NCBI GenBank assembly: GCA_963715635.1 | Contig: OY970261.1 | Span: 3,038,001-3,102,000, forward strand | Direction: 5' to 3' | Length of the DNA stretch: 64,000 bases | From: JAPKZH01 sp963715635 | GTDB taxonomy: Bacteria; Acidobacteriota; Aminicenantia; Aminicenantales; UBA4085 | Part shown: positions 26,096 to 33,201 of the stretch, piece by piece | How positions within the stretch are numbered: position 1 is the stretch's first letter | How the letters are laid out: each line of letters starts with the position of its first letter | Made by a program: the position numbers and the translations under genes | The notes under the pieces: generated by a model | What the model saw: only the letters and a program-made list of their open reading frames with translations | Databases searched by the model: none | Told to the model about the DNA's origin: nothing

Positions 26096-27226
26096 TCATG
26101 CTTTCCGCAATTCAGTGATCAGGTCGTGGATCCGGCCGAGCGCCGGAGTCAAATAATCGTGAGGCAGGCCGAAGCTGATGCGGACGAAATGGTCCAGGCC
26201 GAAATGGTCGCCGGGTACGATGAGCACTTTCTTCTCTTCACGCAGCCGTTCGGCGAACTGCGTGGAAGGGAGGTCCAAACGGTAACGGACAAATGCGATC
26301 GCCGCCGCCTGCGGCGGGATCGTGCTGAGGATTTCCCGATGTTCCTTCATCCATTGTTCCAAGACGGGGAAGCCCCGGCGGATATAGCCGCGGGCGCGTT
26401 GGATGAGGCGAGGCCGGACGCGGGGGGACAGGGCATACGCGGCCAGGTGATTCGAAAGCATGGTAGCGCTCAAGGTCAGATATTCGTGCCTCGCCCAAAG
26501 CTCGTCAACGATATCGGCCGGGCCGACGGCCCAGCCGATCCGGAGTCCCGGCAAGCCGTACGCCTTGCTCAGGCTGCCGACGGCCAGGACTTTTTCGTAC
26601 TTTCCGTAGAACGAAGGCGTCTGCTCGTCGGCCAGACGCTCGGCTCCGGCGTATACCTCGTCCGCTAGGATCCAGGCCCCGGCCCGGCGGGCCGTTTCGA
26701 TGACGGCCTCCATTTCCTCGTTCTTGAAAATATAGCCCGTCGGATTGTTCGGATTGCAGATCGCGATCAATTTCGTTCTTCCGGTCACCGCCTTCCTCAG
26801 CCCGTCGAGATCGGGTGCCCAACCGTTCTTCTCGTCCAGGGTGAAGGTCTTGAGGTCGAGATTCAGGTTCTTGGCCAGCCCCCAGATCTGCATGTAGTTC
26901 GGTAGCATGACGACGACCTCGTCCCCGGCCGACAGCAGGCTCCATAGGATGTCATAATTGGCTTCGATCGCCCCCACGGTCACCAGGACATTCTCCGGAC
27001 CCGCGCCGGGATACAGGGCCGCGATGTTCTTTCTCAGTTCCGGTATGCCGTTGGCGTGAGCGTAGTCCATTTCGATCGACAGCAAGTCGGCCAATCCGTC
27101 CGGATCGTCCTGGAAGAGCTCTTTCAGGGCCAGCGGATGGACTCCGCTTTCCGAGAGGTTGTAATCGACTTCCTTCTCGAACTTGGACATCATCCGTTCC
27201 ATGACGAAAGGTTGGAATTTCGGCAT
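26096..27226 (-). CDS. Class I/II PLP-dependent aminotransferase
   Basis: 376 residues with AGAAGGAG upstream. It has fold type I aminotransferase motifs: DYAHANGIPELRKNIAALY, CNPNNPTGYIF, ILADEVYAGAE, and SLSKAYGLPGLRIGWAVGP where the Lys binds PLP. A C-terminal Arg (HFVRISFG) would bind the substrate carboxylate. The specific amino donor cannot be read. It lies in the same operon as the cyclodeaminase-like enzyme, which could act on the amino or imino acid produced. Confidence 0.85.
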   Translation of the reverse strand: MPKFQPFVMERMMSKFEKEVDYNLSESGVHPLALKELFQDDPDGLADLLSIEMDYAHANGIPELRKNIAALYPGAGPENVLVTVGAIEANYDILWSLLSAGDEVVVMLPNYMQIWGLAKNLNLDLKTFTLDEKNGWAPDLDGLRKAVTGRTKLIAICNPNNPTGYIFKNEEMEAVIETARRAGAWILADEVYAGAERLADEQTPSFYGKYEKVLAVGSLSKAYGLPGLRIGWAVGPADIVDELWARHEYLTLSATMLSNHLAAYALSPRVRPRLIQRARGYIRRGFPVLEQWMKEHREILSTIPPQAAAIAFVRYRLDLPSTQFAERLREEKKVLIVPGDHFGLDHFVRISFGLPHDYLTPALGRIHDLITELRKA

Positions 27227-27367
27227 GACTCACACTCCTTCTAAGATGTGCGGCCGTGACTCCACATCGGGCCGGGATCGGCGCCTCTCTCTCCGGTAAG
27301 AGGATACTCTCGGGAGCGAATGGGAGTCAAGAAAAACAACCGCGTACGGAAGGGCCGCTGGGCTCGA

Positions 27368-27540
27368 ATAGGTTTGACCCCGTTTGTGATTATTCGATCG
27401 GGAAGCCGACTTTCTTGATGATTTGGGCGAAGCGCGGGTCGGAGCGGAAAAGGTCGAATTCAGGGCCGCCATAACCGTTGGATCCCTGATTGGGTTCGAT
27501 CGTCGATTGTTCAAGATAGCGGAGGAGTATGTTTGACCCC
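27368..27540 (-). pseudogene. Decayed kinase/TPR gene tail, fragment 2, between two family A half-arms
   Basis: Minus-strand reading of 27390-27526 gives LLRYLEQSTIEPNQGSNGYG, continues GPEFDLFRSDPRFAQIIKKVGFPIE and stops. This is the same tail as at 25061-25134 but longer. It is bracketed by two right-hand halves of the family A hairpin in the same orientation: ATAGGTTTGACCCC at 27368-27381 and GTATGTTTGACCCC at 27527-27540. No intact gene body is present. The fragment probably came with, or was trimmed by, the repeat. Confidence 0.55.
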
Positions 27541-27549
27541 GCCAATTAT

Positions 27550-28089
27550 CTAGGCCGAGGTCGCGCTGTAGGCCGTGCGATCGAAAGGCGAGCCCGGAGT
27601 AAATACTCTGGCGGCCAGCTCTTTGTCCAGAAGATAAAGACCCTGCTTGTCGTCGCCGATAAGATCGAGCTGCCTGGCCACTTTATCCGTGTTCATCTCT
27701 TCCTCGATTTGTTCGTTTGAGAACCAGTTTAGGATGGGCTCGGCTGTGTAGTCGTTTTCCTGTCGGGCGATTTTGATGATGGCATGGATCTTTCCCGTGA
27801 TGAACTTTTCGTGCTCGTAAGCATCCCGCCAGGCTTCGAGCGGCAAGCTCCACTTCGTCTTGAGCTGCTTAACGTCTAAAAGGGTGACCGTCCCGCCGCG
27901 GTCGATGATATGGTCAAAGAACTTCATGGCGTGGATCATCTCTTCATGGGCCTGACAGCGCAGCCAATGGGCCATGCCGTCCAGGTTCTGCTCATGAAAA
28001 TAAGCCACCATCGACAGGTAGATATAATAGGATTCAAGCTCATGCTTAATCTGCTCATTCATGATATTCAGGACTTTTTTGCCGATCAT
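27550..28089 (-). CDS. ftnA: Bacterial non-heme ferritin
   Basis: 179 residues. Ferroxidase and helix motifs of bacterial ferritin are in place: IKHELESYYIYLSMVAYFHEQNLDGMAHWLRCQAHEEMIHAMKFFDHII in helices A-B, then YEHEKFITGKIHAIIKIARQENDYTAEPILNWFSNEQIEEEMNTDKV in helices C-D. It forms a 24-subunit iron-storage shell in relatives. The GGAGG site stands 6 bases before the ATG. The C-terminus has a short extra tail. The symbol is by family resemblance. Confidence 0.86.
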   Translation of the reverse strand: MIGKKVLNIMNEQIKHELESYYIYLSMVAYFHEQNLDGMAHWLRCQAHEEMIHAMKFFDHIIDRGGTVTLLDVKQLKTKWSLPLEAWRDAYEHEKFITGKIHAIIKIARQENDYTAEPILNWFSNEQIEEEMNTDKVARQLDLIGDDKQGLYLLDKELAARVFTPGSPFDRTAYSATSA

Positions 28090-28217
28090 CAGATACCTCC
28101 TTAAAATCTAGTTATCCGATAAAATGTCTAGACTGTAAATATTTTAATGGGACGGGCGCGGTTTGTCAACTGGGAGACGCCCTCTCCAATCCCCGCCGAC
28201 CCGCACGGGGCTCGGCA

Positions 28218-29954
28218 TCAGAGCGGCTTGAGGACAACTTTTTCCAGCCGCAGGGCTTGATTATTCGCAATCGATTTGATCTTGAACCGGAGAGCGTGCT
28301 TTCCTTCCTTGAGGTCCGCCGTGCCGACGGTGAACGTTTTCGGAAAATAGACGCTGGGCGAATTCTGGGAGGTCCCGGGAATCTCGAGATCGTCGATTTC
28401 CACGGCAAACGTGCTCTTCCCTCCCCACATGCTGGCATATGAAGCTTGGACTTCATACGTCCCTGTCCTCTCGACAAAGAATTCCCAGGACGGATAATCG
28501 TTCACGTTCTGCCAGTTGGTGAGCATGGTCGTCCGATAAAAATAATCGAGGTAGGCGCGCTGCCCCATCTCGGACTGGAGGTCCGCCAGGTAAACCGGGA
28601 GCTCGATCCGGCCGCCCGCAGAAGGCCGGATTTCATACCGCGCCACATCCGGCGGGTTCTGGAGCTCGACCACGATGACCGTTGCATCCGGGTCGGGTGC
28701 GCGGTCTGGAAGGCTGATGACGATGCCGCGCCCGGTCCGCCGGAAATCCAGCGCTTTTTCATTTTTCAGAAAATAGACCTTCCTCAGAAAGGTCTTCAAT
28801 CCCGGCAGGAGGATTCTCTTGTCCTCCGGCCAACCCATGACATGCACATAAAGCTTATTGCCTTTAACCGTGCAGCGGCCAAAAAACGGAAGCTTATCGA
28901 AAACGCTGGCCGAGGTACCGTAGATCGCTTCGCCGTTATCCTTCAGCCATTCGCCCATCCTCTTCAGGCGGGCGGCGAATTCGGGCTGGATTGTCCCGTC
29001 GGGCATCGGGCCGACGTTCAGGAGTAGGTTTCCTCCCTTGCTGGCAATTTCGATCAACTGGCGGATGAGCTGCGAGGCGCTGTGGAATTCCGTCTCATAG
29101 CGGTTATAGCCCCAGCCGCTGAAGTTCATTGTATAACAGGCTTCCCAGAGCCGCGGTGTTCCGTCTGCGTTTCGGACGCCCGTCGTTGGCACAAAGTTTT
29201 CGGGCGTTCCAAAATCGCCTAAGCCCGGCTCCTGCTTGAACAGCCGATCGTTGATGAGCAGATTGGGCTTCATCTTGAGCAACATCTCCGCGATCTCCGG
29301 TGCCCGCTGCTCTTCGTTGGTGTGCTCCCATTGGCCGTCGAACCAGAGGATGGCGGGGTCATATTTTGTCATAAGCTCCTGGATCTGGTTGATCGCATAA
29401 TCCATGTAGCGGCTAAAGTCGGCATCTCTCGTAGGCCGGCCCGTTTCCCACGTCCGCCGGGGCAGATAGTCAGGATGGTTCCAGTCCATGATCGAATAAT
29501 AAAATCCGATGGGCATCTGATTCTTCTTGCAGGCCTCGACCAGCATACCCAGAGCGTCCTTCCCGAACTCCGAGTGCATGATGTTGTAGTTCGTATACTT
29601 GGTGTCGAATATGCAAAAGCCGTCATGGTGCTTGGAGGTGATGACGATATATTTGACGCCGGCGTCCTTGGCCAGCCGGACCCATTCGTCGGGGTTGTAA
29701 AGAACCGGATTGAAATGGTCGGCGTAATACTGATATTCCGAAAGAGGAATCTGGCAGAGCTGCCGGGCCCATTCTTCCCGGCCCAGCATCGAATAGACGC
29801 CCCAGTGGATGAACAGGCCGAACTTGGCATCCTGGAACCACTGGGTTCTTTCATTCTTGAGACCTTGGGCAGACGCGGGGCCGCCCCAGGCCGGCGAAGA
29901 AAAGCCTAAAAATGCTACCAGGCATATGCTGATAAAAAGGTATGTCTTTTTCAT
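28218..29954 (-). CDS. Exported glycoside hydrolase family 29 alpha-L-fucosidase
   Basis: 578 residues from the ATG at 29954, which starts the signal peptide MKKTYLFISICLVAFLGFSSPAWG; the frame extends further upstream without a leader function. GH29 features: WFQDAKFGLFIHWGVYS, YIVITSKHHDGFCIFDTKYTNYNI, GFYYSIMDWNHPDY and ILWFDGQWEH, whose Asp is the expected nucleophile. After the barrel comes a beta domain and then a C-terminal sandwich (YEVQASYASMWGGKSTFAVEID...GKHALRFKIKSI) resembling carbohydrate-binding modules. It should release fucose from glycans in the periplasm or outside. It stands alone, followed upstream by a repeat pair. Confidence 0.9.
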   Translation of the reverse strand: MKKTYLFISICLVAFLGFSSPAWGGPASAQGLKNERTQWFQDAKFGLFIHWGVYSMLGREEWARQLCQIPLSEYQYYADHFNPVLYNPDEWVRLAKDAGVKYIVITSKHHDGFCIFDTKYTNYNIMHSEFGKDALGMLVEACKKNQMPIGFYYSIMDWNHPDYLPRRTWETGRPTRDADFSRYMDYAINQIQELMTKYDPAILWFDGQWEHTNEEQRAPEIAEMLLKMKPNLLINDRLFKQEPGLGDFGTPENFVPTTGVRNADGTPRLWEACYTMNFSGWGYNRYETEFHSASQLIRQLIEIASKGGNLLLNVGPMPDGTIQPEFAARLKRMGEWLKDNGEAIYGTSASVFDKLPFFGRCTVKGNKLYVHVMGWPEDKRILLPGLKTFLRKVYFLKNEKALDFRRTGRGIVISLPDRAPDPDATVIVVELQNPPDVARYEIRPSAGGRIELPVYLADLQSEMGQRAYLDYFYRTTMLTNWQNVNDYPSWEFFVERTGTYEVQASYASMWGGKSTFAVEIDDLEIPGTSQNSPSVYFPKTFTVGTADLKEGKHALRFKIKSIANNQALRLEKVVLKPL

Positions 29955-30083
29955 GATAGCCCGTCTCCTCCTCATCGGGCTCGAAACCTTTTTGGACTGT
30001 AACAAAGCAAGACAGGGAAGTCAAATCATCTTGACTCCCAATAATCAAGGCCACCTTCGTCCCAAAATTGAAATTAGGCATGC

Positions 30084-30205
30084 CCGACGGGTGGCACGGT
30101 TCGGGGGACCCCCGGATACTCTTGGAGGAGGACCCTTTCACGGGTTCCCCCTCCAACGGGCAGCGGAAAGATCCGCCGGCCCTGCCACCCCTCCAAGGAG
30201 CATCC
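30084..30205 (-). repeat. Family B structured repeat, copy B2 (minus orientation)
   Basis: The core is 30114-30205 read on the minus strand: GGATGCTCCTTGG first and CCAAGAGTATCC last, with an inner hairpin of GGAGGGGGAACCC and GGGTCCTCCTCC. Its outer end on the plus strand is GACGGGTGGCACGG (30087-30100). It faces copy B3 head to head across a 19-base spacer. Confidence 0.75.
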
Positions 30206-30224
30206 TCTCATGGATTCATCGCCT

Positions 30225-30335
30225 GATGCTCCTTGGAAGGATAGCAGCGAGCGGAGCGAGCGTTGGAAGGAAACCCTAGCTTAGGGTTTCCTTCCAAGAG
30301 TATCCGACAGGACCCGTTGGGCATTCCCGACGGCA
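30225..30335 (+). repeat. Family B structured repeat, copy B3 (plus orientation)
   Basis: The core is 30225-30311: GATGCTCCTTGG, then a perfect 13-base hairpin (GGAAGGAAACCCT with AGGGTTTCCTTCC, 30265-30295), then CCAAGAGTATCC. The outer flank (to 30335) has diverged from the common outer end. With B2 it forms a roughly 250-base palindromic unit between the fucosidase and the selenoprotein candidate. Confidence 0.75.
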
Positions 30336-30357
30336 ATCCTGGGGTTTGCTTTTTCGA

Positions 30358-30386
30358 TTGACTTTTCAGGGCGCAATTTTTATAGT
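30358..30386 (+). promoter_or_regulatory. Candidate promoter of the thioredoxin/TPR selenoprotein gene
   Basis: TTGACT (30358-30363), a 17-base spacer and TATAGT (30381-30386). Transcription would start about at the ATG (30393), which implies a leaderless or nearly leaderless mRNA. No ribosome site is visible before the ATG, in agreement. Confidence 0.55.
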
Positions 30387-30392
30387 AGTCTC

Positions 30393-31907
30393 ATGAAAAA
30401 ATTTCTCACCCTGTTCCTGGTGCTTGCGCTCGCCTCGATGGCTTCGGCCCAGAATTGGTTCAAGGGCACCTTGGACCAGGCAGTGGCCAAGGCCAAAAGC
30501 GAACATAAGCTGGTCCTCGTCGATTTTTACTCCTACACTTGAGGCGGCTGTAAACTGCTGGGTCAGCAGTTTTACGACAACGCGAAATTCCATCCTTTCC
30601 TCGATAAGAATTTCATCTTGTTTCGGGCCGTTTCTCAGGAGCCTGCCGGGAGTGCGATCTTCAAAAAATTCGGCATCCGCGGCACGCCGACGACACTCGT
30701 CTTGGGGGATGACGGCGGCAACGTCGATTGGTTCATTGGCTATACTCCTCCGGCCGAAAAGTTCCAGGACAAGCTCCAGACGATCCTGAACGGCACGGAA
30801 ACGTTCAAGTCTCTCTCGGCCGCATACGCCAAGAACCCGAAGGATGTCGCGACCGTATTCAAGCTGGCGCGCAAGTGGGGCGGCCGATACAACGATGAAA
30901 AGGCCCAGGAAAAATACAAGGAAGTCATCGCCCTTGATCCCCAGGGCAAGGCCGGCACATACACTCAGGAATATTATAAGGTCACTGTGCCTTACACCGA
31001 ATTTGCCGAGTTCTCGATCGCCACGATGTCCCTGATGGGAAGCCAGAAACCGGACTTAGCGCCCGTCAAAGCGTTTTTGGCTAAGTATCCCCAAACAAAG
31101 CTCGCCAAGCAGGTATACGACCGCATGGCCTATTATTACGGCTATCAGGCGCCTAAAGAAGAGGCGGCCACGTTTTTCGCAGAATACGCCGGGAAATTCC
31201 CCAACGATCCGATGGTCCTGTTCAGCTGGTTGTCCCGCATCGTCAGGGATAAAGAGCCTGTAGACAAGGGAGTCGAGTTGGCCTCGAAACTTGAGGAGAT
31301 GACTGATTTCAATCCCGATCCGGGCATCAACCAGCTTCTTGCCCAGATCTACACGCTCAAAGGCGATAAGGCCAAGGCCGAAGAGCTCTACGGCAAGACA
31401 TTCATGGAGAACCAGGTCAGCAGCACGGCCTACAGCCTGGTCGCCTACGCCAACTACTGGCTTGGGCAGGACACCAACAAGGACAGCGCTTTGGCCATGG
31501 CCGAAACCGCGCTCAAGCTCGAGCCGGACAATTCCTATATTCTCCAGCAGGCGGCCAATGCCTATGCTAAAACGGGCAAGGAGGATAAAGCTCTCGCTCT
31601 CTACGGCCCGGCCTTCGCAAAGAAGAACAGCACGGACGCGACCAGCCTCTACAGTTACGCCGGGTTCTGGGCGAGGCAGGGGAAGAACCTCGACGACGCC
31701 CTCGCCGCGGCCAAGAAGTCTGTCGAGCTCATGCCGGGCGCTTACTACCTGTGGTCCACGCTCAGCCTGGTCTATGAGAAAATGAAAAACTACCCAGAAG
31801 CGATCAAGGCCAAAGAAAAATCGATCGAACTCGCGCCCGACGCGACCAAAGAGACTTTTAAAAAGGACCTCGAAAAACTCAAGGCCGCCGTCCAAGAGAA
31901 AAAGTAA
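30393..31907 (+). CDS. Exported thioredoxin-fold/TPR protein with in-frame UGA at the active-site cysteine (probable selenoprotein)
   Basis: Read through the TGA at 30540-30542 the gene gives 504 residues: signal peptide MKKFLTLFLVLALASMASAQ, then a thioredoxin domain (residues 21-145), then TPR helices to the end. The UGA is codon 50 in LVLVDFYSYT-U-GGCKLL. It takes the first Cys of the CxxC motif, with Cys53 as resolving residue and cis-proline GTPTT at 97-101. The domain has no other break. A hairpin with a GGUC loop starts a few bases after the UGA. The alternative is a nonsense mutation, with translation restarting inside the thioredoxin domain at 30618. The exact position, intact flanks and hairpin favour selenocysteine. 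No sel genes lie in this window. Confidence 0.75.
30540..30576 (+). promoter_or_regulatory. Candidate bacterial SECIS element
   Basis: Directly after UGA (30540-30542), bases 30550-30560 (GTAAACTGCTG) pair with 30564-30575 (CAGCAGTTTTAC), giving 11 pairs with one bulged U in the 3' arm. The apical loop is GGU, or GGGUC if the last pair opens. From UGA to GGUC are 18 bases, as in the E. coli fdhF element, whose loop is also GGUC. The hairpin lies inside coding sequence, as bacterial SECIS elements do. Confidence 0.65.
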
Positions 31908-31925
31908 GCGAATTTTTCGGACCTT

Positions 31926-33161
31926 TCATTTTCCTTCCGCCGGCTTGAGCAGCTTGAATTCTTGGAGGCATAAAGCATAGCGGCTGCCCGGCGGGTCCGA
32001 TTCATAGCGGGTTCGTATCCAGCCATTCGTGAAATTCGCAGAATAGCAAAGCCAGGCCGTACGCCCGTCGGCTCCAATGAATTTCGAAGGGATGTTGACA
32101 AAATATCCCTGTTCGCCGAAATATTTCATGAAGACGACGATCCGCCAGGGGCCGGTCACGGCATCCGATTCCAGGATGTACGTGTTCATCGGCCCGACCG
32201 TGGGCCAGCCGTCGGTAATACATATCAGATATTTTTTGAGCGGCGCATCGTACGTCATAGTTACGACGCCCACGCGGTCTAGCCATTCCACGAGGGGCTT
32301 TATATTCGAAAAGTCGCTTGTCCAGAGTGATGCGCCTTTGGCATCATGCCCCGCAAAAAATTCATACTTGGAGAAATCATTCATTGTTTCCGGGGTGGGC
32401 TTGACCCGGACCAGATAGACCTGATCGCCCGAAATCCAACTCAGATTCGCTTCCGGCCGGGCAGCGCCGTGTCCCACCAGGTAAGCCTTCCCGCTGGGAG
32501 AATGTTCCATATTTTTCCCAAAATCCACGAAATGCGGAGCGCCAATCTTGACCTTCGCCCCGCCCTTGCCGGATTCCTTGAACAGGGAGTTGGCCGGGGT
32601 GCAGGGCGTGTCCGCCCAAGTCTTTCCAAGGTCCCGGGAAATGCGAAAGCCGACGAATGGCCCGAGGATGTCCCAATTGAACTGCTTCTGATCGAGGCAG
32701 TAGGTTCCGTAATACCAGATGCCGTTATAGACCAAGCTTCCGCACGGATATCGTCCGCCGTAGGGCTCCGGCGAAGCCGCATGAACGCCCAGCGGAATGA
32801 CCTGGAGGTTCAAGGGGTCTTCGCCGAGGATCTTCGCCTGACCCGTCGTAGCCTTGGGACCTCCCGAGCCTGAGGAAACAGTTCCCACGCGCCCGTCGGT
32901 GAACGGAGAATACAGATTGCCGTCGGACGCCCAGGACGGATACCACGTATCGGCATCCTCGTATTCTCGGTGCCTGCCAGTGAAGGCAATCCCGGCAAGG
33001 TCTTTGGATTTTTCAAAAGGGCAATCGGCGGGAATTTTTAAAGGCCAGATTTTGGCGAAAGCGGCCGCCGGCTTCGGCGCTTGGCCTGTGGGAAAGACCA
33101 TCTGCCCTACCGCGATCGTGATCAGACACGCCAAAAAAATGAATAGGATGTGCTTTCTCAT
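31926..33161 (-). CDS. Exported propeller-like protein of unknown function (DUF4185/sialidase-like)
   Basis: 411 residues with a signal peptide (MRKHILFIFLACLITIAVGQ). The mature sequence has repeated strand blocks such as DTWYPSWASDGNLYSPFTDGRV, FVGFRISRDLGKTWADTPCTP, YLVGHGAARPEANLSWISGDQVYLVRV and VTGPWRIVVFMKYFGEQGYFVNIPSKFIGADGRTAWLCYSANF. The Asp-box-like SRDLGKTW and the spacing suggest a five-bladed propeller as in DUF4185 or exo-sialidase-like hydrolases. I cannot name a substrate or catalytic residues. It ends 19 bases from the convergent selenoprotein gene. Confidence 0.6.
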   Translation of the reverse strand: MRKHILFIFLACLITIAVGQMVFPTGQAPKPAAAFAKIWPLKIPADCPFEKSKDLAGIAFTGRHREYEDADTWYPSWASDGNLYSPFTDGRVGTVSSGSGGPKATTGQAKILGEDPLNLQVIPLGVHAASPEPYGGRYPCGSLVYNGIWYYGTYCLDQKQFNWDILGPFVGFRISRDLGKTWADTPCTPANSLFKESGKGGAKVKIGAPHFVDFGKNMEHSPSGKAYLVGHGAARPEANLSWISGDQVYLVRVKPTPETMNDFSKYEFFAGHDAKGASLWTSDFSNIKPLVEWLDRVGVVTMTYDAPLKKYLICITDGWPTVGPMNTYILESDAVTGPWRIVVFMKYFGEQGYFVNIPSKFIGADGRTAWLCYSANFTNGWIRTRYESDPPGSRYALCLQEFKLLKPAEGK

Positions 33162-33201
33162 ACTTTTATTCTATTGAATCTAAGAATATATGTGCAATAG
33201 T

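Noticed and set aside
30540..30542. UGA reassigned as a sense codon genome-wide
   Set aside because: Many genes in the window end in TGA with sensible spacing (for example the MerR regulator at 48148 and the DmsA-like gene at 11335), so the code is standard.
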